Shown piece after piece: positions 41,684 to 51,365 of a DNA stretch of 64,000 nt. This DNA is from Marinobacter sp. SS21 (GTDB lineage: Bacteria; Pseudomonadota; Gammaproteobacteria; Pseudomonadales; Oleiphilaceae), in assembly GCF_028369065.1 (NCBI RefSeq), contig NZ_JAQNDA010000002.1, forward strand, positions 248,001 to 312,000. Direction: 5' to 3'. A program made the translations under genes and the position numbers. The notes beneath the pieces are model-generated. The model saw only the letters and a list, made by a program, of their open reading frames with translations. It did not search any database and was not told where the DNA came from. Numbering within the stretch: the stretch's first letter is position 1; each line of letters starts with the position of its first letter.

Positions 41684-42346
41684 TCAGACGACGGTCGTTT
41701 CGACAAACAGCGCGTCTTCCAGTTCCAGTGACAGCACCTGCCCGGATTCCAGTTCACCCACCCCGGCTGGCGTCCCGGTCAATATCACATCGCCTGGTAA
41801 CAGGGAGAAGTGTTGGCTGATGTGGCTGATCAGTGCCAGGGTTGGTGTCAGCATATTGCGGGTATCGCCAGTTTGGCGACGCTGACCGTTGATGTCGAGG
41901 GTGAAGGTCAGGTGGTCCTTTGCCAGGGCTTCCGAAGCCACAAAAGGTGACAGCGGACAGGCACCATCGAAGGCTTTGGCGCGTTCCCAGGGATGGCCGT
42001 TTTCCTTCAACTGGGATTGAACGTCCCGCAGGGTCAGGTCCAGAGCCAGGCCGTAGCCGAGAATGGCGTCCCGGGCCTCTGCTTCCGAGGCGTTGCACAG
42101 CGGCCGTCCGATCAGTACCGCCAGTTCGGTTTCAAAGTGCACAGAGCCCCGGTCCCGGGGAGGGTTAAGGGGGCGGGTGATGTGCATGGCCGACGTGGCG
42201 GGTTTGATAAACAGCAGCGGCTCATCCGGAATCGGGTTGTTTAGTTCCCGGGCGTGCTCGGCATAATTGCGGCCAATACAGACAATCTTGCCCAATGGCA
42301 GGTGGATTGGACTGCCATCCTTCCAGTGGTGTTGGTAGTCAGTCAT
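41684..42346 (-). CDS. Fumarylacetoacetate hydrolase-family protein
   Basis: This 220-residue protein has the FAH fold found in fumarylpyruvate and oxaloacetate-acting enzymes: G-K-I-V-C-I-G-R-N-Y-A-E-H-A-x-E near the N-terminus, LLFIKPATSAM, and the metal-binding HFETELAVLIG (E-x-E). A GDVILTGTPAGVG block lies near the C-terminus. The metal ligands look complete. The substrate cannot be fixed: acylpyruvate hydrolase or oxaloacetate decarboxylase activity is likely. It follows apt closely, with 11 bases between. Confidence 0.9.
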   Translation of the reverse strand: MTDYQHHWKDGSPIHLPLGKIVCIGRNYAEHARELNNPIPDEPLLFIKPATSAMHITRPLNPPRDRGSVHFETELAVLIGRPLCNASEAEARDAILGYGLALDLTLRDVQSQLKENGHPWERAKAFDGACPLSPFVASEALAKDHLTFTLDINGQRRQTGDTRNMLTPTLALISHISQHFSLLPGDVILTGTPAGVGELESGQVLSLELEDALFVETTVV

Positions 42347-42357
42347 GGCTGCACTCC

Positions 42358-42900
42358 TTAGTCGCCGTCAAACGAGCACACAGTATAAACCTGTAACCCC
42401 TGGTCCCGCAGTTTTTGTGAGCCTCCCAGATCCGGCAGGTCGATCATCGCCGCCGCCTCCACGATGTCGGCGCCGATCCTGCGGATCAGGCTTGCCGCCG
42501 CCAGCATGGTGCCGCCGGTGGCGATCAGGTCGTCCACCAGCACAACCCGGTCGCCGGGGCGGAAGGCGTCTTTATGCAGCTCCACCGAGGCGGTGCCGTA
42601 TTCCAGTTCGAAGTCTTCCACCAGGGTGTCGAAGGGCAGTTTGCCCTTCTTTCGAACCAGTACCAGTCCGGCATTGATCTCGTAGGCCAGGGCGGAGCCG
42701 ATGATGAAACCACGGGCGTCCACCGCTGCAATGGCGTCAATGTCCTGGCCATGATAGCGGTGCACGAAGGCGTCGATCAGCTTGCGGAACGCGGTACGGT
42801 CCTGCAGGACCGTGGTGATATCACGAAAGTTCACGCCGGGCTTGGGCCAGTCTGGCACCGTGCGGATGGTTTTCTTGATGCTGTCAGCGAAATAGTCCAT
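42358..42900 (-). CDS. apt: Adenine phosphoribosyltransferase
   Basis: This 180-residue enzyme converts adenine and PRPP to AMP. The PRPP-binding motif is [43 protein letters not shown] and VRKKGKLP are typical of Apt. It lies downstream of a purine permease gene with 11 bases between, forming an uptake and salvage unit. Confidence 0.96.
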   Translation of the reverse strand: MDYFADSIKKTIRTVPDWPKPGVNFRDITTVLQDRTAFRKLIDAFVHRYHGQDIDAIAAVDARGFIIGSALAYEINAGLVLVRKKGKLPFDTLVEDFELEYGTASVELHKDAFRPGDRVVLVDDLIATGGTMLAAASLIRRIGADIVEAAAMIDLPDLGGSQKLRDQGLQVYTVCSFDGD

Positions 42901-42911
42901 AGCGAATCCGA

Positions 42912-44210
42912 TCAGGCTGCGTCCAGGAAGATGAATTTGAGTATAAATACCGCGGCGATAACACTCACGCTGGCACTGATCTGGGCCCAGCGACCGCTCA
43001 GGGCTTTCAGTAAAGCATAGGTGATGAAACCAAGGGCAATACCGTTGGCGATGGAGAAGGTGAGGGGCATCATGATGGCGGTCACCACCGCGGGTGCCGC
43101 TTCGGTGAGGTCGTCCCAGTCGATCAGCTTGAGGCCTCCGGCCATCAGCACCGCCACATACAGCAAGGCCGGTGCGGTGGCGTAGGCCGGGATTATGCTG
43201 GCAATGGGTGACAACAACAGGCAGGCCAGGAACAGGGCGGCCACGACCACCGCGGTGAGCCCAGTTCGGCCGCCGGCGGCAATGCCCGCGGTGGACTCGA
43301 TGTAGCTGGTGGTGGTGGAGGTGCCGAGGGCGGCGCCGGACATGGTAGCGACCGAATCACTCATCAAGGCGCGGCCCAGGCGGGGCAGTTTGCCGTCCTT
43401 GTCCAGCAGGTTGCCGCGCTGCGCCGCACCGATGAGAGTGCCGGAGGTGTCGAACAGATCCACGAACAGGAAGGCGAAGATCACGCTGACCATGGCCACA
43501 TCGAAGGCCCCGGCAATGTCCAGTTGCGCCAGGGTAGGGGTGAGGCTGGGAGGCGCGGAGACGAAGCCCTGATACTCCACCATGCCCAGGCCCATGGCAG
43601 TGCCCGTGACGGCAATAATGCCGATCATCACGGCGCCGGTTACCTGTCGGTAAGCCAGGGCGCAGATCAGCAGGAAGCCGCCAAAGAACAGCAGGCTTTC
43701 GGTGGCCTTAAGGTCACCCAGTCCCACCAGCGTGGCGGGATGATCGGTGACAATCCCCGCGTTTTTCAGGGCGATCAGCGCGAGGAAAAAGCCGATGCCC
43801 GCGGAAATGCCGAAGCGCAGCGACAGCGGGATGCTGTTAATGATCCATTCCCGCACCCGGAAGATGCTGAGCAGGAAAAACAGCAGGCCGGATAGGAACA
43901 CCGCCCCCAGGGCGACCTGCCAGCTGTAGCCCATGCTGCCCACCACCGTGAAGGAGAAGAAGGCGTTCAGACCCATGCCGGGGGCCAGGGCTATGGGGTA
44001 GTTGGCCCAGAGGCCCATGATCAGGGTGCCGATGACAGCGGCGAGGCAGGTGGCCACGAACACCGCACCGAAATCCATACCGGTGCCCTGCAGCATGCTG
44101 GGATTCACCACGATGATGTACGCCATGGTCAGGAACGTGGTGACGCCGGCGATGATTTCTTTACGAACCGTGGTGCCGTGGGCCTTGAGTTGGAACAGTC
44201 GTTCAAGCAT
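42912..44210 (-). CDS. NCS2-family purine permease (AzgA/PbuG type)
   Basis: This 432-residue membrane protein has 12-14 hydrophobic segments and signatures of the AzgA-like branch: [59 protein letters not shown] and [23 protein letters not shown]. It would take up adenine, guanine or hypoxanthine by proton symport. The linked apt gene favours adenine. The ATG at 44210 fits the family start; the frame continues upstream but is not similar. No purine riboswitch is evident. Confidence 0.93.
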   Translation of the reverse strand: MLERLFQLKAHGTTVRKEIIAGVTTFLTMAYIIVVNPSMLQGTGMDFGAVFVATCLAAVIGTLIMGLWANYPIALAPGMGLNAFFSFTVVGSMGYSWQVALGAVFLSGLLFFLLSIFRVREWIINSIPLSLRFGISAGIGFFLALIALKNAGIVTDHPATLVGLGDLKATESLLFFGGFLLICALAYRQVTGAVMIGIIAVTGTAMGLGMVEYQGFVSAPPSLTPTLAQLDIAGAFDVAMVSVIFAFLFVDLFDTSGTLIGAAQRGNLLDKDGKLPRLGRALMSDSVATMSGAALGTSTTTSYIESTAGIAAGGRTGLTAVVVAALFLACLLLSPIASIIPAYATAPALLYVAVLMAGGLKLIDWDDLTEAAPAVVTAIMMPLTFSIANGIALGFITYALLKALSGRWAQISASVSVIAAVFILKFIFLDAA

Positions 44211-44391
44211 TGGGGAAGTCTGCCTTTGGGGGCTGGTCAGGACGATAGGATTGGCCGCAACCTCGCCTGGATTAGGCGGATTGGTTAAAAAAATCGCAAT
44301 GGTACCGGCTCGAACTACCGAGGCCAAGTAAGGGAAGGCCCCAGTAGCAAAGCGCTCATTGCCGAGCCTGTGGCCGGTCTGCCCCGAATGG

Positions 44392-45123
44392 TCAGTGCTG
44401 CGGCCGTTGCAGGCGGATATCGAAGCGAACGGCCAGCAGCCGGGTGATGACGATGAACATCAACCCGATGGTCAGCGCAGCGGTTTCGCTCGCCAACTGC
44501 CACTGGCACAGGAAATAGACCCAGCAGCCGGCAAATGAAATGGAGGCATAGACCTGGTCCTTGCGGAAGATGAAGGGCACCTCATTGCACAGGGTGTCCC
44601 GCAGCGCGCCGCCGAAGGTGCCGGTCATGACCCCAAGGAGGGAGGCAATGAACCAGGAGTGGCCGAGATCCAGAGCCAACTGGGCCCCCAGAATCGAGAA
44701 CACGCCCAGGCCAATGGCATCGGGCACCACAATACGGGACTCCTTGATTCGCCCCAGGCGATGCCAGTAGCTGAAAATAATGGCCAGGATCAGGATGAAC
44801 ACCGGCTGCTCCTGGTGCTTGATCCAGTACAGCGGGTGGTTATCCATCATCAGATCCCGCAGTGTTCCGCCCCCCAGTGCGGTGATGAAACCGATGGTAA
44901 AGACCCCCACCGGGTCCATGTTTTTGGAGCGGGCGGCAATCATGCCTGAAATGGCAAAAGCGACAATGCCAACCATTTCAAGGCCATAAACGATGTCAAA
45001 CATGAACGGTCGGTTCCGCGAGGTTTTCAGTGTTAAAGGCGCTGGTTCAGGGCGCGCAGCATAGCGAAAATCGATGGTTGATTCATCCTCGGGCAGAGGG
45101 GTACTTGCACTTATATTAGACAT
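44392..45123 (-). CDS. UPF0126/TRIC-family membrane protein (YadS-like)
   Basis: This protein of up to 243 residues has seven hydrophobic helices with two repeats of the UPF0126 domain: AISGMIAARSKNMDPVGVFTIGFITALGGGTLRDLMM and LGVFSILGAQLALDLG...GVMTGTFGGALRDTL. This is the glycine-transporter/TRIC-like family. The family is about 205 residues long, which would put the start at the ATG at 45003. The extra 40 N-terminal residues from 45123 are charged and unlike the family. Neither site has a clear ribosome binding site. Confidence 0.88.
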   Translation of the reverse strand: MSNISASTPLPEDESTIDFRYAARPEPAPLTLKTSRNRPFMFDIVYGLEMVGIVAFAISGMIAARSKNMDPVGVFTIGFITALGGGTLRDLMMDNHPLYWIKHQEQPVFILILAIIFSYWHRLGRIKESRIVVPDAIGLGVFSILGAQLALDLGHSWFIASLLGVMTGTFGGALRDTLCNEVPFIFRKDQVYASISFAGCWVYFLCQWQLASETAALTIGLMFIVITRLLAVRFDIRLQRPQH

Positions 45124-45234
45124 TTTTATAGGGGGGCATGAGTGGGTTTTATTTGATTCATGGAGGGTCTGGGATTAGCGTTGACCGATAGCTTCCGAAC
45201 TAATTAACGGACACAACCAACAGGAAGAGACACG

Positions 45235-46215
45235 ATGCGCGCGATTCTATGCAAAGAGTACGGACCCGCCGATACTCTGGTGATCGAAGAGGTTAAGAGC
45301 CCGGAAGCCAAAGGGCGTGGGGTAAAGGTGCGGGTCAAGGCCGCGGGTCTGAACTTTCCCGATACCCTGATCATTGAGGGCAAATACCAGTTTAAACCCA
45401 CCATGCCGTTTTCCCCGGGCGGTGAAATGTCTGGCGAGGTCATTGCGGTTGGCGACAAGGTGACCCGCTTCAAAGTGGGCGACCGGGTTGCCGGCCTGAC
45501 CGGCTTCGGCGCCTTCGCAGAGGAAATTGTGGTTGCGGAGGACAACCTGTTACCGGTGCCCGCCACCATGAGCGACGACAAGGCCGCAGCTTTCACCATG
45601 GTTTACGGCACCTCCTACTACGCGTTGAAGCAGCGTGCCAACATTCAGCCCGGAGAGTCCCTGCTGGTATTGGGAGCCAGCGGCGGCGTTGGCCTGGCAA
45701 CGGTGGAGCTGGGCAAGGCCATGGGAGCCCGGGTCATTGCAGCGGCAAGCAGCTCGGAGAAGCTGGCGGTGGCCAAGGCCGCCGGCGCGGACGAGGTGAT
45801 CAACTACAGCGAGGAGCCGCTGAAGGATACCGTCAAGAAGCTGACCGGCGGCAAAGGTGTGAACGTGATTTACGATCCGGTAGGCGGCGATTTCACCGAG
45901 CAGGCCTTGCGCGCCATGGCCTGGAATGGCCGCCACCTGATCATCGGCTTCGCCGCCGGTGACATTCCCAAAATCCCCGCCAACCTGACCCTGCTCAAGG
46001 GCTGTTCGGTGGTCGGCGTGTTCTGGGGCAACTTTACCCGGATGGAACCGGAAGCCAGCGCCAACAACATGATGGAATTGCTGGCACTGTATGAGCAGGG
46101 CAAGATTGACCCGAAAGTGAGTGAGGTTTATGAATTCGAGGATTACGTCAACGCCCTGAACGCGCTGACGGAACGCAGGGCAAAGGGAAAAATCGTCCTG
46201 AAGGTCGCCAAGTAA
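45235..46215 (+). CDS. Quinone oxidoreductase-like MDR-family protein
   Basis: This 326-residue medium-chain dehydrogenase/reductase resembles NADPH:quinone oxidoreductases (Qor/QorA-like): AAGLNFPDTLIIEGKYQ, PFSPGGEMSGEVIAVG, the nucleotide-binding LVLGASGGVGLATVELGKAMG (about residues 141-161) and IYDPVGGDFTEQALRAM. No zinc ligands typical of alcohol dehydrogenases are seen. It reduces quinones or enones; the exact substrate is unknown. AGGAAGAG precedes the ATG. A terminator follows at 46256. Confidence 0.92.
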   Translation: MRAILCKEYGPADTLVIEEVKSPEAKGRGVKVRVKAAGLNFPDTLIIEGKYQFKPTMPFSPGGEMSGEVIAVGDKVTRFKVGDRVAGLTGFGAFAEEIVVAEDNLLPVPATMSDDKAAAFTMVYGTSYYALKQRANIQPGESLLVLGASGGVGLATVELGKAMGARVIAAASSSEKLAVAKAAGADEVINYSEEPLKDTVKKLTGGKGVNVIYDPVGGDFTEQALRAMAWNGRHLIIGFAAGDIPKIPANLTLLKGCSVVGVFWGNFTRMEPEASANNMMELLALYEQGKIDPKVSEVYEFEDYVNALNALTERRAKGKIVLKVAK

Positions 46216-46528
46216 CGGCTACCCCCCCCTTACTCCGCCCCTGCGGGATACGCTGAACAAAAAACCGGACGATGCTGCCACCGCCCGGTTTTTTTGTTCT
46301 TCGCCCAGGTGCTCGTACGGAGGCTCAGGAAGGCATTAATGTAGGAGTAAATCGCAGCAGTCCAATGATGCCATGGTGAAGCAAAAAATTATTGGCTAGG
46401 CTATTGTTTTGTATCTTGAGGATCGGTCCAAGATCGCAGTGAAGTTGTGTAGTCATGACGCAGTCAACTTTGTGTGAAAGCGGAGCGATCCGTCTAATTG
46501 CTGTTAGCAGTACTTAAGAAGGATCTAT
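46216..46528. other. 313-base intergenic region before the AT-rich gene
   Basis: The first part holds the quinone oxidoreductase terminator. From about 46380 the sequence turns AT-rich and should contain the promoter of the AT-rich gene. No gene is seen. Confidence 0.5.
46256..46298 (+). terminator. Rho-independent terminator after the quinone oxidoreductase gene
   Basis: AACAAAAAACCGG and CCGGTTTTTTTGTT form a long stem around a loop, with a clear T run. Confidence 0.88.
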
Positions 46529-47878
46529 ATGTCGAAATCAGTAGGACTAATAATTCACTTTGATGAAGATCAGAGAAACTATCTACTGAGTGAAGAACGA
46601 AGGGATCATAGATTTTCAGATGCATTAAGTGTTTATGACTGGGAAATTAAACAGGTTCAAGTTGTATTGCTATCCTTTACCGGGCGCACGATTGACTTTA
46701 TAGCGCTAGCCACAAAAGGAAGTCGAGTGGTTACTGGTAAGTCACGAGTTGAGTTTTCTGATTTAGTTGACTTGGGCTCAATCTCCATTCGTGAAGTAGA
46801 GGGTTTGCTATCTCCCAATACACAACTGCACTTTATGAAGAGTTCAACTGGTCGAGGAGGAAGGCTGCCAGAGAAGACGTGGTTTGAAACTATAAAAGCC
46901 ATAAAAGAACTCCGCCCAGGCTTGGTCGATGAGATCGAGAGACTAATATCAATAACCACAGTTTCAAAATATCGATTAAAAGGTGAGGCTGCAGAAGTCC
47001 TTATTCAGGAGCGTGAAGCTTTAGGTGCAGCGCTTGATATTTTTAGTGGTAATAACGAGCTAAGGAAGGACGTCCTTAAGTCCTGGGCACCTAAGCTTGA
47101 CAACGTAGATAACTACGATCACGACTCTATGGAGGCTTATTTAAATCTGCCGCAAGATAGTTCAGTGTCATTTTTGTCTGGCATTCCAGAGCGTTATATC
47201 CAAGAAGAGTCTGCAATTCAGCACGATTTATTCAATTGGGAAAATGAGAAAGCTTCTTTACATAACTTGGGTGTTTCAAAGTTTGAGCAAGGAAGTAGAG
47301 TTCTAGAGGTTGTTTATGCTAATAAAAATCATTTAGAGCACACGCTAGGTGTTGACCTAATCTACTATAACAGGAGATTTCATTCTTTTGTTCTGGTTCA
47401 GTATAAATTGATGAAAGAAAAGAGTGATGTCGAAGGATTTTATTATAGGCCTGATGAGCAACTAGATAAGGAAGTAGCCCGCATAAACGATTTTCAAGAA
47501 AAAGTAAAAATAAATTCAGATATATCGAGCCACGATGAATTTAGACTTAATCATGATGGTTTCCTTTACAAGCTGGTGCCAAATAAGGGTTTGCAGGCTG
47601 CGACGGAAAAACTAATTGCAGGAATGTACATCACTAACAGCTATATGAAATTTTTACTTGGGGGTGATGGCCCGAAAGGTGAGCGAGGAGGAAGGCTTAT
47701 TACCTTTAAAAATTCGCCAAGGTATCTAACAAACACTGAATTTTCTGGAATGGTCAATCGCGGCTGGATAGGTACCAGCTCAGATCAGAGTAATAGCCTT
47801 GCTCAACTAATACGTGAGTTTCTTGAAATTGGTCGGGCAGTTATTGTGGCAGTTGAAGAGGGTACTGCTAACAAGTGA
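46529..47878 (+). CDS. Orphan AT-rich gene, possible PD-(D/E)XK-like nuclease of unknown function
   Basis: This 449-residue protein is not recognised. The gene is visibly AT-rich and uses A/T-ending codons unlike all neighbours, a sign of recent transfer. The start has AAGAAGGA upstream. Residues 1-150 form a mixed alpha/beta N-terminal region. In the C-terminal half, residues 255-295 show a strand-strand pattern V-L-E-V-V-Y..., G-V-D276-L-I-Y-Y and, 14 residues on, F-V-L-V-Q291-Y-K293. This D...QxK spacing is like the Mrr branch of PD-(D/E)XK nucleases, and an acidic helix (E-E-S-A-I-Q-H-D-L-F-N-W-E, about 226-238) precedes it. The nuclease reading and a defence role are my inference. No partner gene or transposase is adjacent. 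It is flanked by repeats downstream (48021). Confidence 0.7.
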   Translation: MSKSVGLIIHFDEDQRNYLLSEERRDHRFSDALSVYDWEIKQVQVVLLSFTGRTIDFIALATKGSRVVTGKSRVEFSDLVDLGSISIREVEGLLSPNTQLHFMKSSTGRGGRLPEKTWFETIKAIKELRPGLVDEIERLISITTVSKYRLKGEAAEVLIQEREALGAALDIFSGNNELRKDVLKSWAPKLDNVDNYDHDSMEAYLNLPQDSSVSFLSGIPERYIQEESAIQHDLFNWENEKASLHNLGVSKFEQGSRVLEVVYANKNHLEHTLGVDLIYYNRRFHSFVLVQYKLMKEKSDVEGFYYRPDEQLDKEVARINDFQEKVKINSDISSHDEFRLNHDGFLYKLVPNKGLQAATEKLIAGMYITNSYMKFLLGGDGPKGERGGRLITFKNSPRYLTNTEFSGMVNRGWIGTSSDQSNSLAQLIREFLEIGRAVIVAVEEGTANK

Positions 47879-48213
47879 CTGTGGTGTCAGCCGTTGAATT
47901 AGAGCCTGTAGTTCCCGCCACGGTTCGTGATTTTTTGCCATGGCATTGAGCGCCACCACTGGTAGCTTCCTCTGGGAGCTTCAGGACGCAGCCCTCGGGG
48001 GGATTGGTGGAGCGTTCAGTTCAAAGCCATCCACACGCCCCGTTGCGACTTTTTTGCACGGTCTGGATACGCCTTCAAGATCGCGCTTTGAGGGTACGCG
48101 ACTCTGAAAGCAAGCGATGGTTCGGAGTTATATAGGGCCGCCTTAACCATGCTGACCCTGTAACGAATTACGCAACGCCTGTTTTGCACACGGAGAAGAC
48201 AAAGGAGGTCAAA
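47879..48213. other. 335-base intergenic region
   Basis: It contains a copy of the ~60-bp dispersed repeat (48021-48058) and an imperfect inverted repeat near 47950-48014. No gene is supported. The right side leads into the cupin gene's AGGAGG ribosome binding site. Confidence 0.45.
48021..48058. repeat. Dispersed ~60-bp repeat, partial fourth copy
   Basis: Read leftward it gives TGCAAAAAAGTCGCAACG, then GTGTGGATGGCTTTGA. This matches the AAAAAGTCGC and GTGGATGGCTCTGA modules of the copies near 5.1-5.3 kb. It lies about 140 bases after the AT-rich gene. Confidence 0.7.
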
Positions 48214-48528
48214 GTGCCAGGAAAATACCCCGACAAAATTCGTACCCTTCCACTGTTTGACGGCCGGTTTGACGCCTATCGGCTGGCGGCAAATGGCGCG
48301 GATGTCCTGTTCGCTTCCTATCCTGCTGGCACCAGCATTGCTCCCCATTCCCATGAGACGGACAACCACGGCGTGATCGTTTGCGGCGAGCTGATTCTGA
48401 CTATGAATGGCAAGACGGCGCGTTACGGGGCGGGGGATTGGTACCATGTGCCGGCAGGTGTTGAGCATGCGGCCCAGTTCGAACAGGAGACGGATGAAAT
48501 CGAGTTCTGGTTTGAGCCCGGAAGTTGA
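48214..48528 (+). CDS. Cupin-domain protein
   Basis: This 104-residue single-domain protein has the cupin pattern: P-A-G-T-S-I-A-P-H-S-H-E-T-D-N-H-G-V-I-V (motif 1 with metal-binding His) and Y-G-A-G-D-W-Y-H-V-P-A-G-V-E-H (motif 2). The metal ligands look intact. Its reaction is unknown. The GTG at 48214 is preferred because AGGAGG lies six bases upstream; an in-frame TTG at 48184 lacks such a signal. Confidence 0.85.
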   Translation: MPGKYPDKIRTLPLFDGRFDAYRLAANGADVLFASYPAGTSIAPHSHETDNHGVIVCGELILTMNGKTARYGAGDWYHVPAGVEHAAQFEQETDEIEFWFEPGS

Positions 48529-48695
48529 GTGGGAGTGCTTCGATAGCTCCGAGCAAGGCCTCCGTGCAAACCAGGTAGTCATGGGGGGGCACTCGTAATC
48601 ATTCACTCCGCGACGCAGTCGGCCCGATAGTGCGGCTTGTTGGTGCTATAAGTTAACACGGAAGGCTTGGGTTGATCGCAACGGAGGAACGCACC

Positions 48696-49385
48696 ATGAC
48701 CACAACCGGAAAACCACTGCCGGACATAGTGTCGCCGGAGGCGTGGCAGGCGGCGATGGATCGGCTGCTGGTCAAAGAAAAGGAACTGACCAGGGCCCGG
48801 GATGCACTGAATGCCGAGCGGCGACGGCTGCCGATGGTGAAGGTGGGCAAGGCGTATGCATTTCAGGGCGATGAGGGTACCAGGAGCCTGCTGGAGCTGT
48901 TCGAGGGCCGCCGTCAGCTCATTGTCTATCATTTCATGTTTGCCCCGGACTGGGAGGCTGGCTGCGACGGTTGCTCCTGGGTGGCCGATGCGATGTCTCA
49001 CCCCGCTCACCTGCACGCCCGGGACACGTCGCTGGTGATGGTGTCACGGGCGCCGCTGGAAAAGCTGCAGCAGTACCGGGCGCGGATGGGATGGAACTAC
49101 CCGATTCCCTGGTATTCCCCCTACGGGAGCGACTTCAACTACGATTTCGGCGCCACCACCCGTCAGGGGGAGCAGCACGGCGCGAGTGTGTTCCTGCGTG
49201 ACGGCGACGACATCTACCGCACCTACTACACCGGTGCGCGAGGCGTGGAGTACCTGGGCAGTCACTGGAGCTATCTGGATCTGACGCCCTATGGCCGCCA
49301 GGAGCGCTGGGAGGATTCGCCGGCAGGCTGGCCCCAGACCGAGCCTTACACCTGGAACCGCCGGCACGACGAATACGTCGACTGA
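48696..49385 (+). CDS. DUF899 thioredoxin-like protein
   Basis: This 229-residue protein matches the DUF899 family: E-A-W-Q-A-A-x-x-x-L-L-V-K-E-K-E-L-T-R-A-R-D near the N-terminus, then LIVYHFMFAPDWEAGCDGCSWVAD. That segment is a thioredoxin-like fold with the family's CxxC, here C-D-G-C. The C-terminal ...YGRQERWEDSPAGWPQTEPYTWNRRHDEY is also typical. Function is unknown; a redox role is presumed. GGAGG precedes the ATG at 48696. Confidence 0.92.
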   Translation: MTTTGKPLPDIVSPEAWQAAMDRLLVKEKELTRARDALNAERRRLPMVKVGKAYAFQGDEGTRSLLELFEGRRQLIVYHFMFAPDWEAGCDGCSWVADAMSHPAHLHARDTSLVMVSRAPLEKLQQYRARMGWNYPIPWYSPYGSDFNYDFGATTRQGEQHGASVFLRDGDDIYRTYYTGARGVEYLGSHWSYLDLTPYGRQERWEDSPAGWPQTEPYTWNRRHDEYVD

Positions 49386-49400
49386 CTCGTTGGCCTCAAT

Positions 49401-49427
49401 ACCGGCGACAGACAGGGTGCCGCCGGT
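49401..49427. terminator. Hairpin between convergent DUF899 and atuH genes
   Basis: ACCGGCG and CGCCGGT pair around a 13-base loop. No strong U tract, so only a possible terminator. Confidence 0.4.
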
Positions 49428-49460
49428 AATGGGGCCGTTTCAGTCAACGGCGAGTGGGGA

Positions 49461-51290
49461 TCAGAACCGTACCTTGCCCGCGTTGATGTCCTGCTCCAGC
49501 TCCGGCGTCACCAGGGTGTATTCCTGGGTCTTCGGCAGCCAGGCGTAGACATCGTCTTCGGCTTTCTCGGTGGTGTAGGCTAATTTCTGGATATCGACTT
49601 TGCGGTACTTGAAGGTGCCGGTCTTTTCGATGCCGTCGGTGACCCGGACAAACACGGGAATGGCGTAGGGCGGCAGATTGTCGGTCAGGTAGCGGAACAG
49701 CGCCTGGATATCGAACCCGGCCTTGCCCTGCTGCGGCACCAGAGTCACCATACCGGCCTTGCCGTTGGTGTTGGGGATCTCGACGCCGTAGCCAATCGCT
49801 TCTTCCACCAGCCCCGAGCCGTCAATGATGTTTTCCACTTCGGTGGTGGAGACGTTCTCGCCTTTCCAGCGGAAGGTATCGCCCATGCGGTCCACAAACT
49901 GCAGGTGGCGGAAGCCGATTTCCCGCAGCACGTCACCGGTGTTGAACCACTGATCGCCCTTCTTGAACGCATCCCGCAGGATGGACTTTTCGGTAGCCTC
50001 TTTCTGGGTATAGCCTTCGAAGGACCACTTCTGGGTGATCTCGCCCAGCAACAGGCCCGGCTCACCGGAATTCACTTCTTCCATGAAGCCCTTGGCGTTG
50101 CGGATGGGGTCGCGGGTGCCTTCGTGGAATCTCACCAGCTTGTAGGGCGCGGTGGAGAAACCCACGGTGTTGTCCATATTGAAGAAGTTGCTGAAGCCGA
50201 TGTTGCCCTCGCTGGAGGCGTACAGCTCGGCCACGGTTTCAATGCCGAATCGATCCTTGAAGGGTTTCCAGATCGACGGCCGCAGGCCATTGCCAATCAT
50301 CTTGGTCAGGTTGTGGTTGCGGTCCTGGGGGCTGGCGGGCTGGTTCAGCAGGTACCGGCACAGCTCGCCGACGTAGCCGAAGGTGGTGGCGTTGTAGCGG
50401 CGGACATCGTCCCAGAAGGCGCTGGCGGAGAATTTGCGGCGCAGGGCGATGGCAGAGCCACCGGCAATCACCGAGCCCCAGCACACCAGCAGGGCGGTGC
50501 CGTGGTACAGCGGCAGGGTGCAGTACAGCACGTCTTCCGGCGCCATGCTCAGGGACATCAGACCGAAGCCACCATAGGCCTTGATGAACTTGCGGTGGGA
50601 GCCTGGAGCCGCTTTCGGCAGGCCGGTGGTGCCGGAGGTGAACAGGTAGATGGCGGTATCGCCCAGGGTGGGCGGGTTGACGACCACCGGATTGACCCCT
50701 TTGTAGGCGCTGATCTGCTCCGCCAGGTTGGTGTAGCCCGCCGGAGTGTCACCAAACACATTCAGGGTATTGGCGTCGGCCAGGAACAGGAAGGGTCGTT
50801 GGTGTTGGAGGTCAAGCTTGTCTTTGATGCCATCAAAGGATTCGGTCAACTCTTCGCCGACCACCACCAGTTTGGGTTGGATCAGGTTGATGCTGTGCTC
50901 CAGCACCTTGCCCTTCTGGGAGGTGTTGAGCATGGCGCAGGCAATGCCGATTTTGGCGGCACCGGCGACGACGGCCAACAGCTCGGGCCGGTTTTCCAGG
51001 AACACGGCGATGGCGTCGCCTTTCTGCAGACCCTGGGCCCGGAAGAAGTGGGCATAGCGATTGGCCCAGGCATTGAAATCGTGCCAACTGAGGGTGCGGT
51101 CTTCGTAAAGGATGGCGTTACGGTTGCCAAATTTATCCGCGTTGTTCTCAATCAGGGTGCCAAGGGTCAACGCCTTCTGCTCGTCTTTCACTGAATAGTA
51201 GTAGAAGCCCTTGGCAATTGAGGGAATGCGCCGCAGTATGCCGGGCAAACTGCGGGCCAGATCGGTGGCGGTGACGGTCTTATCGGTCAT
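49461..51290 (-). CDS. atuH: AtuH, long-chain acyl-CoA synthetase of terpene pathway
   Basis: This 609-residue AMP-forming synthetase is of the very-long-chain/FATP type: IYLFTSGTTGLPKAAPGSHRK (ATP site), the FAT-type SSEGNIGF and GDVLREIGFRHLQFVDRMGDTFRWKGENVSTTEVE. It should activate citronellic/geranic acid or related long acids to the CoA ester. It is the last gene of the leftward cluster, and its position agrees with atuH of Pseudomonas aeruginosa. An independent fatty-acid role is possible, since atuH was not proven essential in Pseudomonas to my knowledge. Confidence 0.85.
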   Translation of the reverse strand: MTDKTVTATDLARSLPGILRRIPSIAKGFYYYSVKDEQKALTLGTLIENNADKFGNRNAILYEDRTLSWHDFNAWANRYAHFFRAQGLQKGDAIAVFLENRPELLAVVAGAAKIGIACAMLNTSQKGKVLEHSINLIQPKLVVVGEELTESFDGIKDKLDLQHQRPFLFLADANTLNVFGDTPAGYTNLAEQISAYKGVNPVVVNPPTLGDTAIYLFTSGTTGLPKAAPGSHRKFIKAYGGFGLMSLSMAPEDVLYCTLPLYHGTALLVCWGSVIAGGSAIALRRKFSASAFWDDVRRYNATTFGYVGELCRYLLNQPASPQDRNHNLTKMIGNGLRPSIWKPFKDRFGIETVAELYASSEGNIGFSNFFNMDNTVGFSTAPYKLVRFHEGTRDPIRNAKGFMEEVNSGEPGLLLGEITQKWSFEGYTQKEATEKSILRDAFKKGDQWFNTGDVLREIGFRHLQFVDRMGDTFRWKGENVSTTEVENIIDGSGLVEEAIGYGVEIPNTNGKAGMVTLVPQQGKAGFDIQALFRYLTDNLPPYAIPVFVRVTDGIEKTGTFKYRKVDIQKLAYTTEKAEDDVYAWLPKTQEYTLVTPELEQDINAGKVRF

Positions 51291-51365
51291 TCGGTTATCC
51301 GTTTGGGTTGGTGCAATTTGCGTGTTGTGAATTTACCGAGCCCACGGATACGTTATGCCCTGGGC

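Noticed and set aside
47950..48014. Possible third copy of the structured element after the AT-rich gene
   Set aside because: Outer arms pair with a mismatch and the two inner hairpins with conserved loops are missing, so similarity to elements A and B is not convincing.
48016..48606. 196-codon frame on the minus strand opposite the cupin gene
   Set aside because: The cupin gene has an intact family signature and ribosome binding site; the opposite frame ends inside a dispersed repeat.
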